Positions 33,861-47,144 of a stretch of 64,000 nt of DNA are shown piece after piece. The stretch lies in contig NC_081412.1 in assembly GCF_030272615.1 (NCBI RefSeq), forward strand, positions 340,751,370 through 340,815,369. The letters are read 5' to 3'. The notes beneath the pieces are model-generated. The model was not told the origin of the DNA and did not search any database. It worked only from the letters and a program-made list of their open reading frames with translations. The translations under genes were made by a program, and so were the position numbers. Each line of letters starts with the position of its first letter. The first letter of the stretch is position 1. This DNA is from Cryptomeria japonica (lineage: Eukaryota; Streptophyta; Pinopsida; Cupressales; Cupressaceae).

Positions 33861-34420
33861 TCTAATTTTGTACCAGAGGCTTTTCAGATGTTTATTGACG
33901 ATTTTCTAGTTTGTACATTTGATTGATTTAATGAATCTTTTATGGTTTTGCTTCTATATGATCTTTATGATGGATTCATGTCTCTATCATGTTGAGAAGC
34001 CATGGTAGAGAGATATATATTGTGCTCAATCTAGCAAGTTGGTATGCCTTATTGTTGTTATTTATTTCATTTGATGAGCAGTTTTTGTTATCTTATTGAT
34101 GCATTTTTATGCTATGAGGCTCTTGATGTTTATTTGGATTTATGACCTTTGGATGGCCATGTACGTGTATGGTTGTATGATGATTATGATTTCAGATTTG
34201 ATTGTTATTACGAGCCTCTTCTTGCATTTATTTTTTGGGCCATGTTAGGGGGAGTGGGCTTCCATGTTATGATCGGGGTCACGAGAGATAGGCTTGCATG
34301 AGGTTCCTTGTAAGGATGCATGAAGTCTAGACCACCAGGGCACATTTGGAGTTTACCATGATTCATAAATAAGTGATAACCTAATAATTGATGGTTTGGG
34401 TAGCTAGATCCATTAATAAG
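33861..34420 (+). other. Unassigned DNA left of G3, with a possible LTR start
   Basis: No gene is seen. At about 34246-34268 a purine-rich ttagggggagtgggc is followed by tgttatgatcggggtcacga, which could be a polypurine tract and an LTR start. The insertion of G3 at 34421 cuts the stretch; it continues at 50682. Confidence 0.35.
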
Positions 34421-36063
34421 TATGGAGGGGAAAAAGCAAGATCGGGTGACTAGGACCTAATCCCACTTTTGCCAACACATTAGGAATATGAAAGAGCTTA
34501 GGAAGATAAATCACTTTGGATGCTTCTTGTGAGAAAGAGAGAGATATGGATTATCTCTTAGGGTTTCTATTCCTCTTGTTGTGTTTTAAGAAAATATGTG
34601 CAAAATAGGATGTGATTGATCAACTAGACTAGGAGATAAACAATGAAGCGTACATAAACTAAAATTGCAAAAACTTGCAGTTTTGAAATTGAGATATTGA
34701 AAGCAGAGAAGGGGGAGGAATTTGAATGTGTACCCGGTGTTGAAAAATGAGCCAAACTAACCTAGACAGGAGTGCCACGCTCTGGTCCTATTTTGTCTGA
34801 TAGGAGGCTGCAACTGAGAGACTGCAAACTGAAGGTCCTAAGACACCACCCTGTTGAAAATCACCTGAAAGTAGAGGGACTAGGGTGCCACACCCCTGTC
34901 CCTGATGGTTTTAGGGAAGATCTAAGGCTTGCAACTATCCTTGTGTACCTGTACTTGCACTTGCAACTAAAAAGAGAGGGTTTGGGTGGCTATATAGGGT
35001 TTTGCCTTAGTCAAAACCCTTTTTTGGTGATTTACACCTCAACAAATAGCCAATAATATATTGAAAATGTGTGTGCTAGAACCTTGTGTCTATGCAAGAT
35101 CCTAAATGAGAAAGATTACAAACTAGAGCTACCCTACGCTTTGGGGAGTAAACCCTAAATGCTTGTAAATATAAATATAAATGTAAATGAGAATGGTCTA
35201 AATCAAATGTGCTAAATAATCTAAAGCATGAATGAAAATGTGAAAATGAGTGTAAAGAAGCTTGTACAAAGACATAAAAATAACATGAAATCATACCAAT
35301 CCCCAAGGGAGAGATATAAGCCACTCGATCTCCTACTATTCTTCAATATCTTCAAGGCTCCTAATTGATGATGAATACTTGATGAATATTTGATGAATTC
35401 TTGATGAATATTATTGAAGACTCCACATAAGCTTCTCTTTCACTACATAGAAGGCTCCTTGTGATTGCTAGCTCTTTTTGCCAAAAACACCTTTTTCTTA
35501 GATTAGATTAGATGCCTTTAAATGAAGAAAGAGAGATCTTATGTATGAAACCCTATATCTTAATTTCATCTTTAGGCTGACCTAGGATCTGAATTTCCTG
35601 CAAATTTCTTGGGGTTAAGCATTATAATATCATAGAATTATGCTCCTCAAATTTCAAGAAAAATGTCGGGCACCGGGTACACCTTACACCCGGTCCGACC
35701 AACTTTCCATCAAATTTTCAAGGCCATTTGATATGATGATATTAGAGAGAATCCCAAAGTTACATCTAATTTCGAGATGTTTTGATATGATAAATTAGGC
35801 CTTAAAGATTGAAATAAGACATAATTAGGGTTTATGATTTAATGATTTATTGAAGGAATAAAATAAAAAGGGGCACACTCAGGGTAAAGGGCCCAACTTT
35901 ATAATGTATGAAGTGATGAAATATGAATTTAGATTTAATAAAATTAATTAATTAAATTTTTAAAGGGAAATTCCAATGCAAGATGCAAACACACTAAGGC
36001 GGGTGCTAAACTAAGCATATAATTGTACCACCCTAGCAAGGGTGTACAATTTATGATGCTACA
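34421..36063 (-). repeat. G3 3' LTR
   Basis: Reverse complement matches 7857-9525 throughout. Its outer end reads tatggagggg where the other copies have tgtggagggg, so the terminal dinucleotide complement is changed. The inner end is gatgctaca, adjacent to the polypurine tract on its right. Confidence 0.9.
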
Positions 36064-36078
36064 TTTAGCCCCCACTTT
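36064..36078 (-). promoter_or_regulatory. G3 polypurine tract
   Basis: tttagcccccactttag on the plus strand is the reverse complement of the G2 tract aaagtgggggctaaa, in the same position beside the 3' LTR. Confidence 0.75.
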
Positions 36079-37099
36079 AGCGGTCATATGAAACTACGTG
36101 CATATGCAAGCTAAAGTAAACATTGATGAAAAAGGATATATCCACAAGCTGTCGGACAAAGCCCCTAGCAATATCTACAGTACTCAGTTAGGAACCTCAC
36201 CCTACAAAACCACATGTTAGATAAAATCACAAAATCACCTAAATGCTTACTAAGGAAGGTGATGAAAATTTGAGGGTAGCTATATGCCCCCCTGTTTCAT
36301 CTTGCTAATTTAGTGAATTGAAACAGGGTATCATGTTTACCACATGGAATTGTGAAAGAAGATTGATGATAAATTCTCATACAAATATTTGATACAAGAT
36401 AAAAAACTAATAGATAATCATTTGGTAAGAAAGAGGACTAAACCTCAATTCCAACAGAACAAAGAGTGTGACGATTTGAGAGATCTCTAACACAAGATAA
36501 AATATTTAAATGGAAACAAATGCAAGAGATATAATCCAAAAATGGAACTTGATAAAGGAAATTGGAAAAGAATGGAGGATTGAAATGGCATCAAAGAGAG
36601 ATTATTTATAGCAACACTCTTCTAAAAGATGGCAAGAGATCCTCATCAGGGACATGAACATTCACAAAATAGAAGGGTGTATTATAAAATTTACTTCTCA
36701 ATCATGAAAAGAAATTGATGAATGGTCAAAGACTTCCAACACCAAGGAGGAGATACCAATTAAGGATATGTACTTAAGATCCCCATTAGGGATGTTTGTT
36801 CCAATATGAGAGAATGAATTCAAATATGAATACACCTCTACGATCAATACAATCAATAAGAAATCCTTTATAGAAGACACTACTTCACAAAGGGGAAATT
36901 TTAATCTTAAGAAGGAGAGATATTTGAAATCACTCTTGCCCCCCATATGTAGGGGAAAGAGATGAGATAGAAATAGGCTATTATGTTGCTTCCAAAAGTA
37001 TGATTGCACGTGAAATTGTATCATCATGAATGACAATGAGCCCCCAGTAAGTGAGCTACCAATGTCACATAATGATGAGCAACATAATAGCCATTACTG
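36079..37099 (-). other. G3 3' noncoding region
   Basis: Matches G2 13042-14142 in reverse. The 112-codon minus-strand frame at 37036-36698 has no equivalent open frame in G2 and is not counted. The uninterrupted target of the solo LTR in G2 is seen here around 36085-36125. Confidence 0.6.
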
Positions 37100-37733
37100 T
37101 TATTTAAAGACATGATAGATTGAATGGGGTATTTGAATATGACATGTTTTATGCTTTACTATAAGTGAGATTAAAACAATATATAAGATGATGAATATTA
37201 AAAGGTCTTTAGAAAGAGAGAAGTTTATAGGAGAAGAATAGGCCACTAAGTCATACTTTTTTTGCACACAAGGAATCTTAGGGGAGGGATAAGTGTAATT
37301 CCTTAGAGCCTTATTCCTAGAAGAAGGGGTTTTAGAATGAGTAGAAGATAAAGTCTCATAAGTGGGATTATAAATCTCTTGAGATTCATAAAGAGATTTT
37401 TTCATCGCCAAGATCTCCTTATGAGGGGGACGAGTGTTGAAAAAAGTAGAAGATGATTTAATTGAGGTGAGATCATCATCACTACTAAATATATTATTCA
37501 CATTGAGAGATGGTCTTTTAGATGCTTTGGTGGGCTTAAAAGGATTATATCCAAGTCCAAATGTAGCTTCATGTGTGTTATGTTCTAAAGGAACTTTAAT
37601 TCCTTGTTCATTTGCACCACAAGCATTTCCATTATAGCTAATCTTTTCTAAAATGTGAAAATGAGGATCATAAAGGGATGCAAAATCAGAAAAAGATGGT
37701 TGTGCCTCATAGGTCTTAGTGCTATATGAATTA
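37100..37733 (-). pseudogene. G3 polyprotein, C-terminal part (G-patch-like)
   Basis: Continuation of the G3 ORF beyond the C1 insertion. It reads FASLYDPHFHILEKISYNG, then CGANEQGIKVPLEHN and GLGYNP, the same G-patch-like glycine pattern as in G2 at 12544-12720. The rest is Ser/Pro/Lys-rich with KKSLYESQEI and TYPSPKIP strings shared with G2. The frame is open for about 210 codons to the stop at 37100. The C1 insertion at 37739 separates it from the protease part. Confidence 0.7.
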
Positions 37734-37738
37734 GAGGA

Positions 37739-38828
37739 TGTTGGTATTATGGATGACTTTGTCATGTGTTGCATTGGTTTTGTCATTGATGTCAACACTT
37801 GTCTTCTTGGAGGTTTACATTATGTTCACTGGTATGGTTAGTGGCTTATGTATAGTCACCGGTATATGTTCACCAGCTGGTTATATTGTTCACCGACAAC
37901 GATGGTAACTTGGAGATCATTTGGTTATGTCGAAGACATGGATTGGAAGTTTGGTTTTGGTGTTTTTCTTATTGGTCTAATCGGTTTGATTAATTTTCCT
38001 TTACTGATAGATAAGTCTAGGTTATGGACCAATACATGTTATCTATTCCAGATCAACACAACACGTTATGGAGATTGTTTATTGATTGGTTATTATAGTA
38101 AATGTATTGAGCCAACATGTTGTATCGCATCAAGACTCATTTACAATTGATTTAATTGTAATATCTTTAGTGAGCTGACCTATTAATTTGGTCTTAGGTT
38201 TTGTCTATATGATTGTAGGAACTTATTGAAGATCATGGTAATCATGAGTGAGTGTGGATATTGAAGAGAAAAAATAAGTAGATCCTTGTGTGAATCACGC
38301 AGACATTATTTGAAGGTTGAAGGAAGGTTATGAAGGTGTTTTGACACTCATGTTCAGAGCTTAACCGGTACTGAATCCAACATTGCAGATGCTATTTTGA
38401 GCAGTACATTATCATTGTATTTAACCATCCAATTGTGTAGTCAGTGTGACTCCTAATTTGTGATTGAACAGTGAGCTCTAAGCAGTTGGCCTTTCTGCAT
38501 GTGCAGACCCCATTTGTATACACATACTATTTGCAGTAGTATCATCTGATTGTGGGTAAGGTTTCCCACCATGGTTTTTCCCTTACCGGGTTTTCACATC
38601 AAAATCTTTGTGTTATGTGATGTGGATGGTGTTTCTCTTTATGTTTCATGCATTAAGTTAAACTGGTACTGCTATATCTATTAATCCATTTTACTGGCAC
38701 TTAAGTTTGGTTTACCGACATTAAGGTTAAATTGGAATAACTTGCATTTGGATTATAATTTATTGACAACTGGTTGACAACTAATTCACCCCCCCCCCCT
38801 TCTCAGTTGTCCTTCCTGGGACCTAACA
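37739..38828 (+). repeat. C1 5' LTR
   Basis: Begins tgttggtattatggatgac and ends gggacctaaca. Matches 43378-44457 with scattered differences and short indels, for example an extra ggttttg near 37776. The conserved cccaccatggtttttccc block is at 38566-38583. Confidence 0.9.
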
Positions 38829-38830
38829 AT

Positions 38831-38842
38831 TGGTATCAGAGC
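38831..38842 (+). promoter_or_regulatory. C1 primer-binding site (initiator tRNA-Met)
   Basis: tggtatcagagc two bases after the LTR end, the standard copia site. Confidence 0.9.
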
Positions 38843-38885
38843 TTAGTCCTCTTTTTGCAAAAGCCTAACAGCTTAAGGAGATCCT

Positions 38886-40007
38886 ATGGCAACAAATATT
38901 TTTAGGAAGGATAGTCTAAAGCTTGATGGAACTAACTATGGCATATGGAAGATCAGAATGGAAACACATCTGAACTGCATTGGAAGAGATATATGGGATG
39001 TTACAAAGAATGGCTATGTTGCTCCTATTCCGAATCAACCTCAACCACCAACATTGGCTAAAGATATGGACAATGATTGCAAAGCAAGAGAAGCACTTTT
39101 GAGTGCATTATCATATCAGAAAATTATGGGATTATCAGACTAATCTACTGCTAAAGCTATTTGGGATAAGTTGGAGACACTGAATGAAGGAGATACCACT
39201 GTCAAAATTGCAAAACTGGAATGTTACCGGGTCAGGTATGAAAATTTGAAAATGGAAGAAGATGAAAGAATTTCTGCATTTATGGAAAGAGTTAATGAAA
39301 TTATTTTAGGAATACAATGTTGTTGAGGATCCTTAAGTGAAGATGAAATTGTATCTAAAGTTTTAAGATCATTTCCACCGGCTTACAAAATAAAAGTAAC
39401 TGCTATTAATGAAATGAGAACAATGCCTAATACTTCAGTTTCTAGAGATACTTTGGTTGGAAAACTTTCAGCATTTGAACTTGAGGAATTTGGTCCTATT
39501 GCTATTGTTAAGAACGAGTTAGCTTTCAAGGCATCATCATCATCATCAACATCATCATCATCTGATAAAACTGATTGGAAAGTACTTTATGCAAAAGAAC
39601 TTGAAGATATGAGGAGAGAAAATGAAGAACTTGAAGAACTTGAAGACCTATTTGCAAGGAAAATTCCTAAAGGTCCAACAGGAAGTAAGTATGAAGGTAA
39701 ATCACCTTTCAAATGTTTTAATTGCAATAAAGTTGGTCATATGGAATCTAGATGTCCTGATATAATTGCAAGATTAAGGGAGGAAGCAAAAAGATCTTAT
39801 AAACCTAACCTTGAATATCAGAGATATAGATTCAAGAAAAACAAAGATAAGTCATGTTACTATGCAGATGAAGGTGTTACAGATGACTCAGATGAAGATC
39901 CAACAGATAATGGATGGGATTTTGGTGCAATAAAGGAAGATCAACTATCACCTATTGTCAAACCGGTAGAGCAGGCACTAGCACCTAAAATTGAAAAAAA
40001 AAGATGA
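38886..40007 (+). pseudogene. gag: C1 gag
   Basis: Capsid protein with start ATG at 38886 (MATNIFRKDSLKLDGTNYG, a common copia gag opening). One frame runs to 40007 with nonsense codons at 39141 and 39325. Domain order: capsid core to about codon 190, a Ser-rich linker from TCA repeats near 39535-39560, a Glu-rich coiled coil (ENEELEELEDL), the zinc knuckle CFNCNKVGHMESRC at 39714-39755 with all four ligands kept, then an acidic tail. The frame is lost at an oligo-A run near 39993-40001, just before the protease. Confidence 0.85.
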
Positions 40008-41535
40008 ATGAATTATAGATTCCGGATGCTCACATCATATGACTGGTGATAAAAGAAAATTCTTATCTTTTCAAGAAATTCATGGAGGTCTAGTAAGGTT
40101 TGGAGATGATAAATCTTGTTTAATCAAAGGAAAAGGCACTATATCTTTGGATGGTAAGTACAATACTGACAATGTTTATTATGTAGAAGGTTTAAAGCAT
40201 AATCTTTTGAGTGTTGGTGAGTTAGTGGAAAAAGGATTTTAGTTACAGTTCAAGAATGGGAAATGCAAAATCATAAACAAAATTGGATTGGAGATTGCAA
40301 CTGGTAATCAAACTAAAGGTAATATCTTTCACTTGAATACCAGTGATAAAAAATGTTTGATTGCACACATTGATGAAAGTTGGTTATGGCATAAAAGACT
40401 CTATCATGTGAATTTTGATTGTATTGTAAAGATCAGTTCAACTAAGGCAGTAAGGGATTTACCTAAGATTGTGAAACCTCATAATCCAATATGTAAGGAA
40501 TGTCAAATGGGAAAGCAAGTTAGAACAAAATTTAAGAGCATTACTGAGAAATCAAATAATATTCTTGATCTAATTCATACTGATTTTTGTGGTCCTGCAA
40601 GAACAAGAAGTCTACAAGGAGATAGATACTTTATGCTAATAATTGATGATTATTTTAGAATGTGTTGGGTTACATTTCTCAAGGAGAAATCAGAAGCTTT
40701 TGGAAGATTCAAGATATTCAAGGCAATGGTAGAGAATGAAACCGGCAAGAAAATCAAATGTTTAAGATCAGATCAAGGAGGAGAATTTGCATCAAGGGAA
40801 TTTAATGCATTATGTGAAGTGAATGGAATCATAAGACAACTATCAGCACCCCGGACACCCCAACAAAATGGAGTTGTGGAAAGGAAGAATAGAACTATTC
40901 TGGATGCAACAAGAACAATGTTAATGGAAACAAATCTACCTCATGTATACTGGAGAGAAGCAATGAATACAATGGTTTATACTTTCAACATAGTTCACAT
41001 CAAAAGTGAAACCGGTAAGACCCCTTATGAACTATGGTTTGGTCATATTCCTACTCTTAAATACTTTAGAATATTTGGAAGCAAATGTTATATTAAAAGA
41101 GATGAGTATATTGGCAAGTTTGATCCTAGAAGTTATTCATCTCAAAGCAAGGCATATAGATCTTATAATAAAAGGTTATAGAAAATCATTGAGAGTACTA
41201 ATGTGAAGATAGATGAACACTTTACAGAAGATTCAAGATCTATAAAACCGACAGTTGAAATGATTGTAAATGAACTGGCACAAACTCCACCAGTACAAGA
41301 CCCAGTCACACTGACATCATCAGAAAACTCAATAGTGACTGAAGAACAACAACCTGTGAATCAGAACAAACCTAGGTATGTAAGATTGAATCATTCAGAG
41401 AATCAGATAATTGGAAACAAGAATCAAGCTGTTATGACTAGAGGAAGACTGGAAAATGAAGAGGTATGTTTAATTTCTCAAATTGAACCAACATATGTTA
41501 TTGAAGCATGTAAGGATGAGCATTGGATAAAATAA
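40008..41535 (+). pseudogene. C1 protease and integrase
   Basis: The protease active site reads IIDSGCSHHMTGD at about 40016-40053; the preceding Trp codon is TGA. Then comes the LLSVGELVEKGF pre-integrase text, a stop at 40240, and the integrase. The HHCC region is visible as LWHKRLYHVNF and CKECQMGKQ. The catalytic core keeps all three residues: HTDFCGP, SDQGGEF and QQNGVVERKNR. Stops at 41179 and 41533 stay in frame with the reverse transcriptase that follows. The region 41203-41535 is a variable linker. Confidence 0.85.
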
Positions 41536-43017
41536 ATGGAAGATGAATTAGAACAAATTGAAAATAATAATACTTGGACAATGTTTACCCAGCCTAAAGA
41601 CAAAAATATAATTGGAACTAAATGGGTATTTAGGAATAAACTTAATGAAGATGGAGAAGTGATCAGAAACAAAGCAAGATTAGTTTGTAAAAGTTATTCA
41701 CAGAAAGAAGGATTTGATTATAACGAAACCTTTGCACCAGTAGCCAGAATTGAGGCAGTTAGACTATTTCTTGCATTTGCAGCTTATAAGAACTATAAAG
41801 TTTATCAAATTGATGTAAAATGTGCATTTTTGAATGAAGATCTTGAGGAGGACATTTACATTAAACAAACTGATGGATTTTCTTTAACAGATAATAAGAA
41901 TATGGTTTGCAGGTTAAGGAAAGTTTTATATGGATTGAAGCAAGTTCCCAGAGCTTGGTATACTAGATTGGATAAATATCTTTTGAAGCTTGGTTACACA
42001 AAAGGTAATGCTGACAATAATTTATATTACAAGGTTACCAATGATGATATTTTGGTTATTGAAGTCTTTGTAGATGATATCATTTTTGGAGGTAAAGATG
42101 GATTATGTAAGAACTTTGCTAATCAGATGCAAAAATAATTTGAAATGTCTATGATTGCAGAGATAAAATTATTTTTAGGTTTACAGATTTCACAAACTAA
42201 TAAAGGTATATTCATATGTCAAAAAAAGTACTTGAAGAAACTTTTGAAGAAATTTGGAATGGAAAATTCCATACCGGTAAGTACTCCTATGACTACAACT
42301 GATAAATTGACATTGAAGGATTATTCAACTCCTATTAATCCGACAAGGTACAAATCTATGATTGGAGGATTACTGTATTTGACACAAACAAGACCTGATA
42401 TAATGAATGCAGTATGTATTGTTTCAAGATTTCAAAGCAATCCTAAGGAAAATCATGAATCAGTAGTAAAAAGGATTTTCGAGTACCTACAAGGCACAAC
42501 AAATCTTGGTTTATGGTATCCTAAAGATGAAATTTGATTTATGTGCATATACCGATGCAAATTGGGCAAGTGATGTAGATGACAGAAAGAGTGCCACTGG
42601 CGGTGCATTTTTTCTTGGTAGCAGATTGATTTCATGGATAAGTAAGAAGCAAACTTCTACATCATTATCAATAGCAGAATCAGAATATGTTGCAACAACA
42701 TCTAATTGTACTTAGGTATTATGGATTAAGAAAATGTTGAAGGATATAAAGGTAAAATGCAAAGAACCAATAATCATTTAATGTGATAATTCAACAACAA
42801 TTGATATATCAAAGAATCTGGTATTTCACTCTAAGACAAAGCATGTTTCTATTAAGTATAATTTTTTGAAAGAGAATGTTGAAGCAAATGAAGTGAAATT
42901 GGTTTATGTGAATACTAAATAGCAAATTGTAGATATCTTTACAAAGCCTTTACCTAAGGAAACATTTGAATATCTCATAGAGCAGCTTGGGGTAATTTCC
43001 CCACCGACAGAGACTTA
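41536..43017 (+). pseudogene. C1 reverse transcriptase and RNase H
   Basis: Reverse transcriptase blocks are in order: [53 protein letters not shown] and the catalytic FVDDIIFGG at about 42066. A stop at 42136 follows. The 130-codon part at 42145-42537 carries the connection. After a frame change near 42530 the RNase H shows CAYTDANWASD, SIAESEYVA and DIFTKPLP, with stops at 42713 and near 42779 and 42920. The last codons end at a TAG at 43015. Catalytic residues are largely kept, so decay is mainly by nonsense changes. Confidence 0.85.
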
Positions 43018-43377
43018 GATGTTGAAGATTGGCATCAAACTAGTAAGAACTCACAAAAATAATCTTTTTCTAGCTTTGATGGAGGAAAACTACTTCTCAG
43101 GGGGAGAAGTTGGCAGAATGTTAAGTTTTGAATTCTTAACTGCTTTGGCATTTGATGTCAAAGGGGGGAGAGATATCTATGGAAAAACATTATTCCTTTG
43201 GGGAGAGATTATTCATTGGGAGAGATATACTTTTTGGTTTTGGTTTCTGTTTATATTATAGAACTTTGTATTCATCTATCTTTGGGAGATTGATTGGTTT
43301 ACTGGTTTTGGCATTCTGTTTTTTGGCACTTAGATGTTTTTCCATCTAGTGTTACCATCAATGCTAAAGGGGGAGAT
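43018..43377 (+). other. C1 post-pol region and polypurine tract
   Basis: No ORF is supported; the 80-codon frame at 43019-43261 has no known domain. Three ggggaga-type purine runs occur (43100, 43166, 43200). The last, gctaaagggggagat at 43363-43377, sits directly before the 3' LTR and is the likely polypurine tract. Confidence 0.65.
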
Positions 43378-44457
43378 TGTTGGTATTATGGATGACTTTG
43401 TCATGTGTTGCTTTGTCATTGATGTCAACACTTGTCTTTTTGGAGGTTTACATTATGTTCACCAGTATGGTTAGTGGCTTATGCATAGTCACCGATATAT
43501 GTTCACCAGCTGGTTATATTGTTCACTGATAGTGATGATAACTTGGAGATCATTTGGTTATGTCAAAGACATGGATTGGAAGTTTGGTTTTGGTGTTTTT
43601 CTTATTGGTCTAATCAGGTTGACAGATTTTCCTTTACTGGCAAGATAAGTATAGGTTATGAACTAGTACATGTTATCTATTCCAGATCAACACGACACAT
43701 TATGGATATTGTTTACTTATTGGTTATTATGATAAATGTATTGAGTCGACATGTTGTATTGCATCAAGACTCATTTGTAATTGATTTAATTGTAATATAT
43801 TTAGTGAACTGACCTTTTCATTTGGTCTTAGGTTTTATATATATGATTGTAAGATCTTATTGAAGATCATGGTAATCATGAGTGAGTGTGGATATTGAAG
43901 AGCGGAAATAAGCAGATCCTTGTGCGAATCACGCAGACATTATTTGAAGGTTGAAGGAAGGCTATGAAGGTGTTTTGACACTCATGTTCAGAGCTTAACC
44001 GGTACTGAATCCAGCATTGAAGATGCTATTTTGAGCAGTACATTATCATTGGATTAAACCATCCAATTGTGTAGTCAATGAGACTCCTAATTTGTGATTG
44101 AGCAGTGAACTCTAGGCAGTTGGCCTTTTTGAATGTGCAGACCCCATTTGTATACACATACTATCTGCAGTAGTATCATGTGATCATGGGTAAGGTTTCC
44201 CACCATGGTTTTTCCCTTACCGGGTTTCCACGTCAAAATATTTGTGTTATGTGTTGTGGATGTTGTTTCTCTTTATGTTTCATGCATTAAGTTAAACCAG
44301 TACTGCTATATCTGTTAATCCATTTTACCAGCACTTAAGTTTGGTTTACCGATATTAAGGTTAAATTGGAATAGCTTGCATTTGGATTACAATTTATTGA
44401 CAACTAGTTGACAACTGATTCACCCCCCCTCTCAGTTTTCCTTCCCGGGACCTAACA
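43378..44457 (+). repeat. C1 3' LTR
   Basis: Direct copy of 37739-38828, ending acctaaca beside the TSD gagga. The conserved ccaccatggtttttccc block is at 44200-44216. Confidence 0.9.
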
Positions 44458-44462
44458 GAGGA

Positions 44463-47144
44463 AGGGTTTGAAGAATTATTTGATTTAAAAGCAGCCACAA
44501 AGTGGTTACTTTATTGTGTAGACAAAGTGGGTTTCTCTTTAGGTTCCTCCTTAGATTTCTCCTTCTCAGTCTTAGATTCTTTCCAAGATACTCTATATTG
44601 TCCTATAAAAGTAGGGTTAAAGTCTAGGGATCCCCAATCATCATCTGAGAGCACTCCTTCGAGAGAAAAAATATCTTTGGGAGGAGATTCTGATTGAGTA
44701 GAAGAATCAGGAGTACTAGAAGGAACAAGATCATTAAAGGAAATAGATGTGTTTGAAGAAGTAGGAGGATTGGGAGAAGAATGGGAAGTGGGAGAAGAAT
44801 GGGAAGTATTTGAACAAGAAGATACAAATTTTAATGGAGCTTGAAGATTGGTATCAGCTAACAAGGTGTATGTCTTATTGTTATAAATGAACTTAACTTG
44901 CCTATGCAAAGTTGAGGGGACAACTTGCATGTTATGAATCCACGGTCTCCCTAATAGAAGGTTATATGTCAAATTACTAGGCATGGCATGAATAGGTGTA
45001 GATAAAGTAACAAGACCCACCTTAACAAGCAAATTTGTGGTACCTAAATATTGTTTAGCAACATTATCAAAGCCTCTAATAGAAAGAGAAGTAGGTTCAA
45101 TGAGAGAACGATCCACATTAATCTTATTCAATAAGTCCACACTACAAACATTAAGGCCAGACCCATTGTCCACAAGGGTTTGTCTTATAGAACTATTGTT
45201 GATAATAACCACAATCATAAGAGGATCATATTGATGTTGGATTTCATGAGAAGGTAACTCATCTTGTGTGAATGCAATTTGAGATTTTGGTTTGTTTGTA
45301 GGATCAGTCAAAGAAGCCATGTTATTAGGTGTCATTACAGGTGGGACATCTAATTTTTTCAAAGCATCTTGTAACATACTGTGATAAGCAGGTGACATTT
45401 GAACCAAATCCCAAATAGAAATCTTGGCAGGAGTAGCTTTAAGTTGTTCAATGAGATCATACTCCTTACTAAGAGTCTATGATATATGAGGTTCTTGTGG
45501 AAGAGTAGGTTGAGAGGGAGGAAGTGAAGTTGGGGTAACTAGAAGAGGATTAGGTTGCCTATTGTTTCTTGTGTTGTAGGTATGAGCAACTATATGATAA
45601 CTCTCTTTAGTGATTTCCTTAGCATACTCATAAGGTCTCTTAGTAGGATAACCACCTTGCACAGTAATAATAGGTTTAATAGGAGTGGAAAAAGAATCAT
45701 TAGCATAACCACCTTTAACCACTAAGATAGGCTTACATTCAGAACTTTGAGAAGGACAAGAACCTTGAAGTGTGAAGAGGGGTTTATTAGGTGTTTAATT
45801 CACATGTATCAAATTTATTGAAGATGGTTTAGGAATCTCAAAGGTGTCCTTATTAATTTTAGAAGAAGAATGGACAAGATTGTTGAAAGAATTGCTTATA
45901 GTCTCTTCTTGCACTAAAATGTTATCATGTATAAGATCAATTTCAGGAGGTATAATAGGATTAGGCATTGATGTTTTTGAAGGAAGAGTATTAGTAGGAA
46001 AGGTCATACCATCCTCTATCATCAAAGAATCTACATGGGGAATAGACTCTCTAGGAGAAGGATCAAATTTACTCTCTAAAGTTTCATCTTTGAGAGAGAC
46101 ATTTGAAAGATATGTTAAAAATATATTCTTGAACTAAAGTATTCTTATGAGTAGAACCTATTTGGGGAGAAGGAGATTCCTTACCTTTAGAGGAAAAATT
46201 ATTGAGATTCATGGAAGGTTAGATTCTATCAGGAGAGTTATCAATCATGATTTCATACTCTTTGGCTAGGGTTCTCTCATGGGGTAGAGAATAATCAACA
46301 CCTTCTTCTAATTGTTTGTCCCAAATAGTGAGGTCATTGAAAAAATATTAGAAATATGTTGCACAAAGATGGCCTTATTGTTATTGCCAATTTTGGGTGA
46401 AGAGATAACATTGTTCATTAATTCTTCATCCTTAGGAGGGAGAGAATCACTAGATGTGTTTAAATTATCCTCTTGCCTCAAAATGTGCTCAATATGATAT
46501 TTAGAGGAGAGATAATTAAGGAACTTGATTATGATTTAATCTTCTTTTTATAAGGCATCTTTATGGGTAAGACAAGCTTCGGGGCAAGGAGAAGCATTTC
46601 TCATTAATGCATCATCTCTGGTGGGAATTTTGTTGGAGTCAAAAGAGGAAATGCCATCTCTAGGAAAAGTAGGGACAATACCATATTCTTGCATAAAATT
46701 ATCCTCATGAGGGGAGTATTCTTTAGGAGAGAGATGAACATATTTCTCCAAAGATTCATGCTTAGGAAGGAGATCTTTGAAATAAGTGCTTGTAACCTCT
46801 TGTTGCACTAACATGCCCCCATCGGTAAGACCAAATTTAGGAGACGATAAGTCAGTGTCCATTGATACCTTTTCACTTAGAGAGGCATCATGAAAAGAAG
46901 GTAAAGTAAAAATAAGAAAGGTGTTTATGATATCATCCTCTTCCTCTAAGATAGCTAGATGGGAAGGGCACATTTTAGGAGAATTGTCAAGATCCTTAGA
47001 GCATGGGAGAGTTTTGAATGGGTTGGTAATAACTATTTTAGGCACTAAATTGATGTCATAGATAGGAGGAGGTTCTTTAAGAGATGGAAAAATTGAAACA
47101 AGGGAAGCTAACCCATTATCACATTTATGAAATGAATGCATCAT
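44463..47144 (-). pseudogene. G3 polyprotein: acidic repeats and protease
   Basis: Read on the minus strand from MMHSFHKC at 47144. Equivalent to G2 9870-12500. The N-terminal half is acidic and Ser/Pro-rich, with open parts at 47216-46548, 46025-45795 and 45722-45477 separated by stops and small indels. The best-kept part (45407-44511, 298 codons) contains the protease, with LVDNGSGLNVC and, further on, LLGRPWIHNMQ, plus a full segment between them that G2 has partly lost. The D-N-G-S active site is the same in both copies, so this is the family state and not a private mutation. C1 interrupts the ORF at 44457. Confidence 0.75.

Larger units (their letters stand above)
37739..44457 (+). mobile_element. 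C1: complete copia element (SIRE-like)
   Basis: A 6,719-bp element with a perfect TSD gagga (37734-37738 and 44458-44462) inside the G3 ORF. LTRs of 1,090 and 1,080 bp flank initiator-Met primer site, gag, protease, integrase, reverse transcriptase, RNase H and a polypurine tract in standard copia order. The LTR length, the near-terminal acctaaca and cacccccc..ctcag, and the long gag favour the SIRE/Maximus group, but no search was possible. About a dozen nonsense codons and two frame changes make it inactive. Confidence 0.9.

Noticed and set aside
36698-37036. 112-codon minus-strand frame in the G3 3' region as an extra gene
   Set aside because: The matching stretch of G2 (about 13200-13560) is not open, and no domain is recognised.
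38574-38583. ATG in perfect ccaccatgg context inside the copia LTRs, suggesting a short LTR-coded peptide
   Set aside because: C2 and C3 have GTG at this place, and reading frames after the ATG differ in length and sequence among copies. The ATG is best explained by CpG decay of CACCGTGG.
43019-43812. Frames after C1 pol as an env-like gene
   Set aside because: Short, overlapping the polypurine tract and LTR, and without signal peptide, membrane helix or coiled coil pattern.
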